Shown: positions 53,561-61,460 of the stretch, in pieces
How the letters are laid out: each line of letters starts with the position of its first letter
How positions within the stretch are numbered: position 1 is the first letter of the stretch
NCBI RefSeq assembly: GCF_028128765.1
Contig: NZ_LBJG01000015.1
Coordinates: forward strand, 1 to 64,000
Direction: 5' to 3'
DNA: 64,000 nt
DNA from: Bradyrhizobium sp. CCBAU 51627
GTDB lineage: Bacteria; Pseudomonadota; Alphaproteobacteria; Rhizobiales; Xanthobacteraceae
The notes under the pieces: model-generated
Seen by the model: only the letters and a program-made list of their open reading frames with translations
What the model was told of the DNA's origin: nothing
Database searches by the model: none
Made by a program: the position numbers and the translations under genes

Positions 53561-53590
53561 CGTCGTAGAGAAAGCGACTGCGTCATCTCC

Positions 53591-53746
53591 GTCATCCCCG
53601 CGCAATGGCGAAGCCATTGTCGCTGGAGGTGCTCGCCTCTTCGGCGAGCCTCGAAGGGCGACGGCCCGGCTGCATCGAGGTCGCGCATCCTTCGAGGCTC
53701 CCCGCCCGATGCTTCGCATCGCGCGCCTCGCACCTCAGCGATGACG
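53591..53746. repeat. Palindrome-rich intergenic repeat, family D
   Basis: Runs from GTCATCCCCGCGC to CAGCGATGAC, ends that are inverted copies of GTCAT/ATGAC. It contains internal hairpins such as GCTCGCC-TCTTC-GGCGAGC and GATGC-TTC-GCATC. Only one copy is present in the window, so the call as a dispersed repeat is inferred from its symmetry. Confidence 0.55.
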
Positions 53747-53825
53747 GGACCAACAATACGCCGGGCCTCAATCAACGCCTGCTTCGCGTTCCGCCTGTTC
53801 GCTGGGTTGAGAGGGGGCCCGTGGT

Positions 53826-54308
53826 CTATTTCAGCCGGTAACCCGCGTGGCAACCCACGCAAGCAGCCATCACCTCGCCGAGAACCCCGATAGCGGGCTT
53901 CAGGTCGCCGGTGACGCCGACATTCTGCGCCTCGATCGCGAACCGGCTCGCCGCCTTGTGCATCATCGTGCCAGTGTCCTGCATGCCTTGCGGCATGTAC
54001 TTGGCGACCTCCGCCGCGCCGTGCAATCGGAGCGAACTCATGCCCAGCCGTTCCTCGGCGATTCTTCCCGCCTTCTCCGGTTCGCCAAGGGCCAATGTCT
54101 CGTTGATCTGCTGAAGTGCGACGAGGTGATCACGCATGTTGGCGATGGTGTGTTCGACCAGTTCCGGCGGAAACCGGACCAACTCGCGCGTATCGGTTGC
54201 GGCGGTGTCGTGGTCCATGTGGCCCTGCTGCATGTGATGCTGGGCGGCTGCGTATCCAGCCGAAAGAGCCAGTGCACCCGAAACGAGAACTGTGAGGAGG
54301 ACGCGCAT
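53826..54308 (-). CDS. Cytochrome c' (class II c-type cytochrome)
   Basis: A 160-residue exported haem protein. The signal peptide is MRVLLTVLVSGALALSAGYAAA. The mature part is four-helical, and the single haem site is at the far C-terminus as ACVGCHAGYR (CxxCH), exactly where cytochromes c' carry it. Family members bind nitric oxide and protect against nitrosative stress or act in electron transfer. A His/Met-rich segment (QHHMQQGHMDHD) just after the signal could bind a metal. The ATG at 54308 follows AAAGG. It is divergent from a Crp/Fnr gene 71 bases away. Confidence 0.85.
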   Translation of the reverse strand: MRVLLTVLVSGALALSAGYAAAQHHMQQGHMDHDTAATDTRELVRFPPELVEHTIANMRDHLVALQQINETLALGEPEKAGRIAEERLGMSSLRLHGAAEVAKYMPQGMQDTGTMMHKAASRFAIEAQNVGVTGDLKPAIGVLGEVMAACVGCHAGYRLK

Positions 54309-54362
54309 TGATCGCCTTTCCCAATTGAGGTTGGAAAAGCATAGCCGGCCCACGATGATCCG

Positions 54363-54382
54363 CATATGATTGCGGTCATATG
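54363..54382. promoter_or_regulatory. Perfect dyad overlapping the start of a Crp/Fnr gene
   Basis: Arms CATATGA (54363-54369) and TCATATG (54376-54382) with spacer TTGCGG. The geometry (5-base half-sites TATGA/TCATA with a six-base spacer) is that of Crp-family operators. It covers the ATG at 54380 and lies between two divergent genes, cytochrome c' and the regulator, so autoregulation and control of the cytochrome are both plausible. Confidence 0.55.
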
Positions 54383-55039
54383 GCCCTGACCGAAAAAATC
54401 CCAAGGGGGCTCGATCGCGCCCTCGCTTCAGGCTTGGACTGGAAGTCCCTGACGCGCGATGCGCCCTTGCTGGCGTCTCTGCCGGGGCCAGCACGGCGGC
54501 TTACACGATTGCTGGAAATCCCGCGTCATACGTCAGTATTCAGTCAGGGCGACCGCCCGCACGCCATGTACTTCGTGCTCTCGGGAGAGGTGCGGCTTGT
54601 CCGTCGGTCGAGGGCTGGAGGAGAGATCATCCTTCAGCGAGCGCGGCACGGTTTCCTCGCTGAGGCCAGCCTCGATCAACCTGCCTATCACTGCGACGCA
54701 GTCGCTGCACAGCCGTCCTCGCTGTTGGCGATACCCCGAAAAGCGTTCAGCAAAGCGCTTATGATCGCGGAGTTCCGCAACGGGTGGATCGCCCATCTGG
54801 CGCGGGAGCTTCGTAAAGTACGTGCTCATGCGGAAAGGCTCAGCCTCAGAACGGCGCGAGAGCGAATTCTCCATTTCATCGAGACTGAAGGCAACAGGGG
54901 TGTTGTCAATCTGGGTCAATCCAGGAAGGATTGGGCGGCTGAGCTCGGGCTTACGCACGAGGCGCTCTACCGCGCGCTGGCGCAAATGGTAAAGCGCGGA
55001 GAACTGATCGTGGAGCGCTCCCAATTAACTTTGCAGTGA
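54380..55039 (+). CDS. Crp/Fnr family regulator divergent from cytochrome c'
   Basis: A 219-residue regulator with the N-terminal effector domain (IPRHTSVFSQGDRPHAMYFVLSGEVRLVR ... LQRARHGFLAEASLDQPAYHCDAVA) and a C-terminal helix-turn-helix (GQSRKDWAAELGLTHEALYRALAQMVKRGELIV). The cassette reads FLAEASL-DQPAYHCDAVA, which keeps Ala-Glu but lacks the Arg, so a ligand other than cAMP is likely. No FNR cysteine cluster. The neighbouring cytochrome c' suggests a nitrosative or redox theme, and the dyad at its own start suggests autoregulation. Confidence 0.83.
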   Translation: MALTEKIPRGLDRALASGLDWKSLTRDAPLLASLPGPARRLTRLLEIPRHTSVFSQGDRPHAMYFVLSGEVRLVRRSRAGGEIILQRARHGFLAEASLDQPAYHCDAVAAQPSSLLAIPRKAFSKALMIAEFRNGWIAHLARELRKVRAHAERLSLRTARERILHFIETEGNRGVVNLGQSRKDWAAELGLTHEALYRALAQMVKRGELIVERSQLTLQ

Positions 55040-55301
55040 GCCCGCGACGCGAGTTACTCAGGGCAAGGTTAGACGACGTTCGCTTCCGGTCCAAAACCCG
55101 CACAGGAAGGCAATAGCTGGCCCCGCGCGCGCACTCCAGGTGTGGCCGTGTACCCATAAAACACAGCGGCGTAATGCGACGAACGCAATATACTCGCGAT
55201 CGAACCAACACCAGAAGCCGGAAGGGCGGATACCCCAGAATAAGAAGCCGCCAATGCCTGGCGGTATCACCGATGAGTTTGGTTGGACACCACGTATTCG
55301 C
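55040..55301. other. Gene-free interval
   Basis: About 260 bases after the Crp/Fnr gene. Minus-strand frames here encode hydrophobic, aromatic-rich peptides but have no ribosome site and mixed codon use; I do not support a gene. It is AT-richer than the flanks. Confidence 0.35.
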
Positions 55302-55481
55302 TTACTTGGCGTCTTCACCGGGCAACGGAATTCTCTCATGATGCTTACGGCCAAGAAACAAATCCGGCACGGGATCTTTGAGGAGTTCGGCCGCCTGTGC
55401 CTGAATTTCGCGACACCTGTGCCAGGCACGGTTGGTCTCTTCTTCAAGGTGGGCAGGACGATAGATGTTGAAGTGCGGCAT
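55302..55481 (-). CDS. Small hypothetical protein (59 aa)
   Basis: A minus-strand gene with AGGAG eight bases before the ATG. The product (MPHFNIYRPAHLEEETNRAW, ending ERIPLPGEDAK) is charged, mostly helical and cytoplasmic-looking. Third positions are GC-rich. It is one of four tiny genes in this stretch. Function unknown. Confidence 0.6.
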   Translation of the reverse strand: MPHFNIYRPAHLEEETNRAWHRCREIQAQAAELLKDPVPDLFLGRKHHERIPLPGEDAK

Positions 55482-55505
55482 TGAGCGAGCTCCTGACTGA
55501 GCCGA

Positions 55506-55703
55506 TCAACGCTGATTAGAAACGCGGGTTCCCTTCAGGATCGGAGGGTCCTCCTGCTTCCGGTTGCGCCTGTTCCAATTGGAGCTATCCTTCAACTGTT
55601 TCGCTTGCGCTCGCAGCTGCGTCGAGCGATTGATCGCTCGGTCGGCACGCTCCAACAGTTCGAGGATTTCTTCGCTGATTGGCTGAGCCAATGCGCGCTC
55701 CAC
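55506..55703 (-). CDS. Small helical hypothetical protein (61-65 aa)
   Basis: A strongly helical, charged product (ISEEILELLERADRAINRST, then a basic tail NWNRRNRKQEDPP). The start may be the GTG at 55703 or, more likely by ribosome site, the TTG at 55690, which has GGAG six bases upstream. It resembles in character the 67-residue protein encoded just to the right. Function unknown. Confidence 0.5.
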   Translation of the reverse strand: MERALAQPISEEILELLERADRAINRSTQLRAQAKQLKDSSNWNRRNRKQEDPPILKGTRVSNQR

Positions 55704-55845
55704 TCTATAGGCGGGAGCGCAAGGATCTCTCAGCCACCGACGCCTACGGCAAAGCCTCAGCCGATGATATAGTGAAGCTACTTCAAACCGGAATTCGTTT
55801 CAAATGTTTTAGGGAAGAGTGGTCCTAGATCTGAGGAGGAAGATC

Positions 55846-56049
55846 ATGGAGCAAAATTGGCGGTTTAGGGCACCTGACCTGTCCCAGTTGATCGAAAATA
55901 CCCGCAACGCGGCTTCGGAGCTGCGCATATACTCGGCCCGCTCCCGAGAGATCATCAAGCGAAGCAGAACATTGCTCATCAACTCGAACGTTTCTCAAAA
56001 GGCGCCCACGGCTCTGTCGAACGATCTCAATCGCTGCGGGCCCGAATGA
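55846..56049 (+). CDS. Small helical hypothetical protein (67 aa)
   Basis: The ATG at 55846 is preceded by GAGGAGGAAG, a very strong ribosome site. The product (MEQNWRFRAPDLSQLIENTR, then AASELRIYSARSREIIKRSR) is a basic helix-rich protein without membrane segments. It runs into the convergent neighbouring gene by 23 bases. Function unknown. Confidence 0.6.
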   Translation: MEQNWRFRAPDLSQLIENTRNAASELRIYSARSREIIKRSRTLLINSNVSQKAPTALSNDLNRCGPE

Positions 56050-56206
56050 TCCGGTAGACAGGCTCGCGCTCTAACGGTTCCATCGCCACCGCCAGGTCTG
56101 CCCATTGATTGGCTGCCTCTGAATAGAAGCCGGAGATCAAGCGGTCGGTCCGCAAGGCCTTCTCCCGACAGGCAGCAGCTCTGGCTTTCATTTGATCGGG
56201 GCTCAT
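56027..56206 (-). CDS. Small hypothetical protein (59 aa)
   Basis: The product (MSPDQMKARAAACREKALRT, then LISGFYSEAANQWADLAVAM and EPVYRIIRARSD) has a compact helical look and coding-type codons. No clear ribosome site at the ATG. Its 3' end overlaps that of the plus-strand gene by 23 bases. Function unknown. Confidence 0.5.
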   Translation of the reverse strand: MSPDQMKARAAACREKALRTDRLISGFYSEAANQWADLAVAMEPLEREPVYRIIRARSD

Positions 56207-56413
56207 CGTGTGACAATGCCTACGTCGAGGCAGCGTTGCATTCACTTGAGTTAGGTTCGACCTTTTCAGGCCGCACCGGCTCATTCGCGACGATTCGCCC
56301 GTGTCGCAGGCCGGGTTGACGTCCGCCCCCTGAGCGCCAAAGCGGGACAGGGCCAGAAGCGTTGCACTTGGATGGACCGCCGTGATTCAAGCTCCCCAAA
56401 CTGGGGGCGAATC
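56207..56413. other. Intergenic sequence before an IS fragment
   Basis: About 200 bases with no gene. The right part, from about 56370 (GGACCGCCGTGATTCAAGC), directly precedes the transposase fragment and may be the decayed left end of that insertion sequence; I cannot identify a matching right inverted repeat. Confidence 0.3.
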
Positions 56414-56500
56414 ATGCGCTACGAACTCGCCGGCTATGAATGAGTTGCAACGGCATCTTCTGGCTCCTGCGATCCGGGGCACCTTGGCGCGATTTACCTG
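56414..56500 (+). mobile_element. Decayed IS5-type transposase fragment
   Basis: MRYELAGYE and a stop at 56414-56443 match the start typical of IS5-family transposases (MRYEL-x-x-x-E-W). A few bases on, in another frame, 56449-56499 encodes NGIFWLLRSGAPWRDLP, another hallmark of the same family normally some 30 residues further. So the gene has an internal deletion, a frameshift, and is cut off before the catalytic residues. It abuts the 3' end of the marR-type gene. Confidence 0.7.
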
Positions 56501-56507
56501 ATCATTG

Positions 56508-57047
56508 CTAATACGCCTGCTTCGCGTCCGCCTCCTCGCTGGTCTGGATCAGGTCGAGGCTCTGCTCGATCTTGCCAAGCAGTGCCGAGAGCTGTTTCCG
56601 CTCTAGCGCCGAGAGACAGGCGAGGATCTCGTCTTCTCGCCGCAGCAATTGCGGGAAGAGTTCTTCGTACAGCGCGCGGCCCTTCGGGGTCAGTTGCAGG
56701 CGGAACTCGCGGCGGTCGGCTTCGTTTTCGACGCGCTCGATCAGTTTTTCGTGCAACAGCGCGGTCACCGCGCGGCTGATGGTGGATTTGTGGGTGCGGG
56801 TGCATTGCGCGATGAATTGCGCGCTGCAGGCATCGTTGCGAAAGCCGAGCGTGGCAATCACGCGCCAGGCCGGAATGTCGAGGCCGTGACGTTCCTGATA
56901 TTCGACTGCGAGTGCGGAACTGACTTCCGCCGCGAGCCGGTTGAGGCGGAACGGCACGAACTTGAACAGATCGAGCCGCGACCTTGCTTTCGACGATGGC
57001 TGGTCCGCCTCGCGCCTCTTCAGCCCAGTGTCTGTCGTCCTCGCCAA
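56508..57047 (-). CDS. MarR-family transcriptional regulator of the aromatic cluster
   Basis: A 179-residue winged-helix regulator. The N-terminal dimer helices (FVPFRLNRLAAEVSSALAVEYQERHG), the recognition region (IAQCTRTHKSTISRAVTALLHEKLIERVENEADRREFRLQLTPKG) and the C-terminal dimer helix are complete. Many relatives repress aromatic-degradation genes and release DNA when an aromatic acid binds. The TTG at 57047 follows GGAGC. It is divergent from the hydroxylase gene 110 bases away, which is the likely target. Confidence 0.87.
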   Translation of the reverse strand: MARTTDTGLKRREADQPSSKARSRLDLFKFVPFRLNRLAAEVSSALAVEYQERHGLDIPAWRVIATLGFRNDACSAQFIAQCTRTHKSTISRAVTALLHEKLIERVENEADRREFRLQLTPKGRALYEELFPQLLRREDEILACLSALERKQLSALLGKIEQSLDLIQTSEEADAKQAY

Positions 57048-57157
57048 AGAGAGTGCTCCGAATTCCAGTTGACGGCCGGCCGGCTCCGGTCCAAAATAGT
57101 TGCACGTGAGACTATCTAGCAGATCGGTCCCTTCCTGACCAGAGCCGAGGTTAGTGT

Positions 57158-58786
57158 ATGGCTCCCGCCAATACGCATCAGGCCAAAACCCAGTTCGGCT
57201 ATCGCCGCCACCCTGACCAGGATCGCCCCGGCCAAAATCCGGCCGAGCACCCGGTCGTGATCGTTGGCGCGGGCCCCGTCGGCTTGTCGCTGGCGATCGA
57301 TCTCGCCCAGCGCGGCCAGCGCGTCGTCCTTCTGGATGATGCCGATCGCATCGGCGAAGGGTCGCGCGCGATCTGCTTCTCGAAGCGCTCGCTGGAATAC
57401 TGGGACCGGCTCGGTGTGGCCGACCGCATGGTCGACAAGGGCGTGGTGTGGAGCGTCGGCCGCATCTTTCACGGCGAACAGCAGCTCTATCAATTCAATT
57501 TGCTGCCGGAGGTCGGTCACAAGCGGCCGGCCTTCATCAACCTGCAGCAATATTACGCCGAGGCCTATCTGGTCGACCGCATCCAGGATCTGCCCGCGAT
57601 CGACCTGCGCTGGCGCAACAAGGTGACGGCGCTGGAGCAGCGCAACGATTCCGCCCTGCTGACGATCGAGACGCCCGAAGGGGCCTATCGTCTGCAGGCA
57701 CAGTATGTGATCGCCTGCGACGGCGCTCGCTCGTCGCTTCGCCAGATGGTCGGCGCCGAATTCGCCGGACAGGTGTTCGAGGACCAGTTCCTGATTGCCG
57801 ACGTCAAGATGACGGCGGAATTTCCGACCGAGCGCTGGTTCTGGTTCGATCCGCCATTCCATGCCGGGCGCTCGGCGCTGCTGCACCGGCAGCCGGACGA
57901 TGTCTGGCGCATCGATCTCCAGCTCAACCGCTATGCCGATCCCACAGTCGAGAAGAAGCCGGAAAACGTGCGGCCGCGGATCGCGCGCATGCTCGGCCAC
58001 GACAAGTTCGCGTTCGAATGGATCTCGCTCTACAAATTCCAGTGCCGGCGGATGGATCGCTTCATTCATGGCCGCGTGATCTTTGCCGGCGATTCCGCCC
58101 ATCAGGTCTCGCCATTCGGTGCGCGCGGTGCCAATTCCGGACTCGAAGACGCCGAAAACCTGTCCTGGAAGCTCGATCGCGTGTTGCGCGGCGCCTCGCC
58201 CGCAAGCCTGCTCGAGAGCTACCATGTCGAGCGCAGCATGGCCGCCGACGAGAATATCCGCGAATCCACCCGCTCGACCGATTTCATGGCGCCGAACTCG
58301 CATCAGGAGGCGCGGCTGCGCAAGGCGGTGCTGTCGCTCGCCAAGGAGACCGAGTTTGGCAAGCGCATGGTCAATGGCGGCCGGCTGTCGGTGCCCTGCA
58401 GCTATGACACGCCGCTGTCGTCGCGGGATGCGGACGCGTGGCGCGGCGGGCCCTCGCCAGGCTGTTCCATGCTGGATGCTCCCGTTGCCACGCGGACGGG
58501 CGAGCAGGCCTATCTGACGGATGCTTTCCGCGAGGGTGGAACGGACTTCACCCTGCTGTCGTTCAGCAATGGCGCAGCGATTGATGCGCCCGAAGGCGTG
58601 AAGGGCATCCATATCGGCGGCGAGGGCGGACTCGCCGATCTCCAGGGCCTTGTCGCCAAGCGCTACGATGCCGAGCCGGGCTCTGCCTATCTGCTCAGGC
58701 CTGACGGCTACGTCGCCGCGCGCTTCCGCCATCCGACCGCGGCAGCGATCGCTGCGGCCCTGGCGCGCGCGGAAGATTTGAACTGA
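57158..58786 (+). CDS. FAD-dependent aromatic hydroxylase (PheA/MhpA type; possibly 3-hydroxyphenylacetate 6-hydroxylase)
   Basis: A 542-residue single-component-type flavin monooxygenase. The FAD dinucleotide motif is VVIVGAGPVGLSLAIDLAQRG, the DG motif is ACDGARSSLR, and the GD motif is VIFAGDSAHQVSPFGARGANSGLEDA. A C-terminal thioredoxin-like domain follows from about residue 400. It uses NAD(P)H and O2 to hydroxylate a phenol. The gene starts the cluster that ends in homogentisate dioxygenase and fumarylacetoacetase, and a DUF2783 gene follows after eight bases. Together this suggests that the product is homogentisate, for example from 3-hydroxyphenylacetate; that substrate is inferred. 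Confidence 0.87.
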   Translation: MAPANTHQAKTQFGYRRHPDQDRPGQNPAEHPVVIVGAGPVGLSLAIDLAQRGQRVVLLDDADRIGEGSRAICFSKRSLEYWDRLGVADRMVDKGVVWSVGRIFHGEQQLYQFNLLPEVGHKRPAFINLQQYYAEAYLVDRIQDLPAIDLRWRNKVTALEQRNDSALLTIETPEGAYRLQAQYVIACDGARSSLRQMVGAEFAGQVFEDQFLIADVKMTAEFPTERWFWFDPPFHAGRSALLHRQPDDVWRIDLQLNRYADPTVEKKPENVRPRIARMLGHDKFAFEWISLYKFQCRRMDRFIHGRVIFAGDSAHQVSPFGARGANSGLEDAENLSWKLDRVLRGASPASLLESYHVERSMAADENIRESTRSTDFMAPNSHQEARLRKAVLSLAKETEFGKRMVNGGRLSVPCSYDTPLSSRDADAWRGGPSPGCSMLDAPVATRTGEQAYLTDAFREGGTDFTLLSFSNGAAIDAPEGVKGIHIGGEGGLADLQGLVAKRYDAEPGSAYLLRPDGYVAARFRHPTAAAIAAALARAEDLN

Positions 58787-58794
58787 GGTCCCAG

Positions 58795-59022
58795 ATGCCG
58801 TTGTCTACCAGTTCCAACTTTGCGCGACCCGATGACGCCTTTCGCGCTATCGTCGAGGCGCATCGTGGCCTCACCGACGAGCAGAGCGCCGATTTCGACA
58901 CGGCGTTGGTCCTGATCCTCGCCAACCATATCGGCGATATCGATGTGCTGCGGGAAGCGATCGGATTGGCGAAGCGGCGCATGATCGACGGCCAGCAGCA
59001 GCAACAGCAGCAACAACAATAA
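58795..59022 (+). CDS. DUF2783 family small protein with poly-Gln tail, probable hydroxylase partner
   Basis: A 75-residue protein. Residues 10-60 fit DUF2783 (DDAFRAIVEAHRGLTDEQSADFD, LVLILANHIGDIDVLREAI), and the last nine residues are all Gln, encoded by alternating CAG and CAA, so the tail looks like a simple-repeat expansion. Spaced eight bases after the FAD hydroxylase, it is translated with it. A small coupling protein (MhaB) is needed by the two-component 3-hydroxyphenylacetate hydroxylase of Pseudomonas putida; this protein has the right size and position for that role, which is an inference. Confidence 0.8.
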   Translation: MPLSTSSNFARPDDAFRAIVEAHRGLTDEQSADFDTALVLILANHIGDIDVLREAIGLAKRRMIDGQQQQQQQQQ

Positions 59023-59046
59023 CCCTGTGACTCGAAGGACGAATTG

Positions 59047-60003
59047 ATGGCGAAGAACTTCGCATCCACCGGCGATCTCTCCGAGAAGAAGATCACCTTT
59101 TCCGAGATCGGCACCGAACTCTATGCCTTCACGGCCGAGGGCGACCCGAACACGGCGGTCATCGTTGGCGACGACGGTTGCCTCGTGTTCGACGCGCAGG
59201 CGACGCCCGCGATGGCGAACAAGGTGATCGAGCGCGTGCGCAAAGTTACGGACAAGCCGATCAAATATGTCGTGCTGTCGCACTATCACGCGGTGCGCGT
59301 GCTCGGGGCCTCCGCCTACAAGGCGCAAGGCATCGTGGCCTCGCAGGAGACCTATCGTCTGATCGAGGAGCGCGGCAAGCAGGATTGGGATTCCGAGTAC
59401 GGCCGTTTCCCGCGCCTGTTCCAGGACGCGCAGAGCATCCCAGGCCTGACCTGGCCGACGCTGACCTTCGAAGGCGAGATGTCGATCTATCTCGGCAAGC
59501 GCGAGGTGCGCCTGATGCAGCTCGGTGCCGGCCACACCTCCGGCGACATCGTCGCCTGGGTGCCGGATGCCGAAGTGATGTTCTCCGGCGACCTCATCGA
59601 ATATCACTCGGCCTGCTATTGCGGCGATGCGCATTTGCGCGAATGGCCCATGACGCTGAACGAGATCCGCAACTTCAATCCCAAGGCGATCGCGCCAGGC
59701 CGCGGCGATGCGCTGAAGGGCACGGCCACGGTGCGCGAAGCCATCGCGATGACACGCGACTTCGTCACCTCGCTCTATGGCGCGGCCGAAATCTCGGTCG
59801 CCAAGGGCCGTACGCTGAAGGAATCCATGGCGGCAACGCGCGAGGTGATGGATCCGAAATTTTCCAGCTTCGCCATCTACGAGCACTGCCTGCCGTTCAA
59901 CGTGTCGCGCGCCTATGACGAAGCGTCCGGGATCGACGATCCCGTGATCTGGACCGACAAGCGCGACCAGGACATGTGGGCTGCCCTGCAAGGAGGAGGA
60001 TAG
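59047..60003 (+). CDS. MBL-fold protein with degenerate HxHxDH motif
   Basis: A 318-residue metallo-beta-lactamase-fold protein. The motif that normally reads HxHxDH reads [11 protein letters not shown], so the Asp and third His are replaced by Val and Arg; later ligands GAGHTSGD and FSGDLIE remain. One of the two metal sites should therefore be lost or altered. The ATG at 59047 follows AAGGACG. It lies 24 bases after the DUF2783 gene and 2 bases before hmgA, firmly inside the catabolic operon. A role such as thioester or lactone hydrolysis, or a non-hydrolytic one, is open. Confidence 0.82.
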   Translation: MAKNFASTGDLSEKKITFSEIGTELYAFTAEGDPNTAVIVGDDGCLVFDAQATPAMANKVIERVRKVTDKPIKYVVLSHYHAVRVLGASAYKAQGIVASQETYRLIEERGKQDWDSEYGRFPRLFQDAQSIPGLTWPTLTFEGEMSIYLGKREVRLMQLGAGHTSGDIVAWVPDAEVMFSGDLIEYHSACYCGDAHLREWPMTLNEIRNFNPKAIAPGRGDALKGTATVREAIAMTRDFVTSLYGAAEISVAKGRTLKESMAATREVMDPKFSSFAIYEHCLPFNVSRAYDEASGIDDPVIWTDKRDQDMWAALQGGG

Positions 60004-60005
60004 TC

Positions 60006-61352
60006 ATGAACATCAATACCTCGCCTGATCAGATCATCCGCAGCTCGGCGCAGGTGACACCGGGTTACATGTCCGGCTTCGGCAACAGTTTTGAGACCGA
60101 GGCGCTGCCCGGCGCGCTGCCGATCGGGCGCAATTCGCCGCAGCGCTGCGCCTACGGGCTCTATGCCGAGCAGCTCTCGGGCTCGCCCTTTACCGCGCCG
60201 CGGGGCGCCAATGAGCGCTCCTGGCTCTATCGCATCCGTCCTTCGGTGAAGCATTCCGGCCGCTTCGAGAAGGTCGATGCCGGCCTGTGGCGCTCGGCGC
60301 CATGCCATGAATACGATCTGCCGATCGCGCAGCTGCGCTGGGATCCGACGCCGCTGCCGAAGGAAGAGGTCACCTTCGTCCAGGGCGTGCAGACCATGAC
60401 GACGGCCGGCGACGTCAACACCCAGGCCGGCATGGCCGCGCATGTCTACCTCATCACCAAATCGATGGTGGACCAGCACTTCTACAATGCCGACGGCGAG
60501 CTGATGTTCGTGCTTCAGCAGGGCAATCTGCGGCTCGTCACCGAGTTCGGCCGCATCGATGCCGAGCCCGGCGAGATCGTCGTGATCCCGCGCGGCCTCA
60601 AGTTCCGCGTCGAGATTCCGAACGGTCCGGCGCGCGGCTATCTCTGCGAAAACTACGGCGGCGCCTTCACGCTGCCGGAGCGCGGACCGATCGGCGCCAA
60701 TTGCCTCGCCAATGCGCGCGACTTCCTCACGCCGGTCGCGAACTACGAGGACAGGGACACGCCGACCGAGCTCTACGTGAAATGGGGCGGCTCGCTGTTC
60801 AAGACACAGCTAGCCCATTCGCCGATCGACGTGGTCGCCTGGCACGGCAATTACGCGCCCTACAAATACGATCTGCGCACCTTCTCTCCCGTAGGCGCGA
60901 TCGCCTTCGACCATCCCGATCCCTCGATCTTCACCGTGCTGACCTCGCCGTCGGAGACGGCGGGCACAGCGAATATCGACTTCGTCATCTTCCCCGAGCG
61001 CTGGATGGTCGCCGACAACACCTTCCGCCCGCCCTGGTATCACATGAACATCATGAGCGAGTTCATGGGGCTGATCTACGGCGTCTACGACGCCAAACCG
61101 CAGGGCTTCGTCCCCGGCGGCATCTCCTTACACAATTGCATGCTGCCGCACGGCCCCGATCGCGACGCCTTCGATCACGCCAGCAACGGCGAATTGAAGC
61201 CGGTGAAGCTCACGGGCACCATGGCCTTCATGTTCGAGACCCGCTATCCGCAGCGCGTCACCGCGCATGCTGCGACGTCGTCGACCTTGCAGGACGATTA
61301 CTCGGATTGCTGGAAGGGCCTGGAGAAGCGGTTCGATCCGAGCAAGCCGTGA
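60006..61352 (+). CDS. hmgA: Homogentisate 1,2-dioxygenase
   Basis: Opens the ring of homogentisate with O2 to give maleylacetoacetate, the central step of tyrosine and phenylacetate-type catabolism. 448 residues, the normal length. It starts near [20 protein letters not shown], a family hallmark; the iron ligands are in [18 protein letters not shown] (His and Glu) and [15 protein letters not shown] (His). GGAGGAGG just before the ATG at 60006 fixes the start. It is two bases after the MBL gene and about 108 bases before fumarylacetoacetase, with a palindromic repeat between. Confidence 0.97.
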   Translation: MNINTSPDQIIRSSAQVTPGYMSGFGNSFETEALPGALPIGRNSPQRCAYGLYAEQLSGSPFTAPRGANERSWLYRIRPSVKHSGRFEKVDAGLWRSAPCHEYDLPIAQLRWDPTPLPKEEVTFVQGVQTMTTAGDVNTQAGMAAHVYLITKSMVDQHFYNADGELMFVLQQGNLRLVTEFGRIDAEPGEIVVIPRGLKFRVEIPNGPARGYLCENYGGAFTLPERGPIGANCLANARDFLTPVANYEDRDTPTELYVKWGGSLFKTQLAHSPIDVVAWHGNYAPYKYDLRTFSPVGAIAFDHPDPSIFTVLTSPSETAGTANIDFVIFPERWMVADNTFRPPWYHMNIMSEFMGLIYGVYDAKPQGFVPGGISLHNCMLPHGPDRDAFDHASNGELKPVKLTGTMAFMFETRYPQRVTAHAATSSTLQDDYSDCWKGLEKRFDPSKP

Positions 61353-61364
61353 TCTTTGTTGCTC

Positions 61365-61439
61365 GTCATCGCCGGGCCTGACCCGGCGATCCATCCTTCT
61401 TCGAAATGATGGATGCCCGGGTCAAGCCCGGGCATGACG
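61365..61439. repeat. Palindromic intergenic repeat, family C
   Basis: Ends GTCAT and ATGAC are inverted; inside, GATCCATC is mirrored by GATGGATG, and GCCGGGCCTGACCCGGC and GCCCGGGTCAAGCCCGGGC form separate hairpins. It lies between hmgA and the fumarylacetoacetase gene and could modulate read-through. Elements of this style are widespread in Rhizobiales (recollection, not checked). Confidence 0.75.
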
Positions 61440-61460
61440 CTTATCTGATTGGAGACTCAT

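Larger units (their letters stand above)
53268..53825. other. Gene-free scar region with a gene remnant and a palindromic repeat
   Basis: About 560 bases without an intact gene. It holds unassigned sequence (53268-53446), the duplicated lactonase 3' end (53447-53560) and a repeat-rich element (53591-53746). This is the right-hand border of the segment carrying the ABC importer and Crp/Fnr regulator. Confidence 0.6.

Noticed and set aside
55058..55447. Minus-strand frame with hydrophobic segments downstream of the Crp/Fnr gene
   Set aside because: No start signal, mixed codon usage, and its upstream half overlaps the better supported 59-residue gene.
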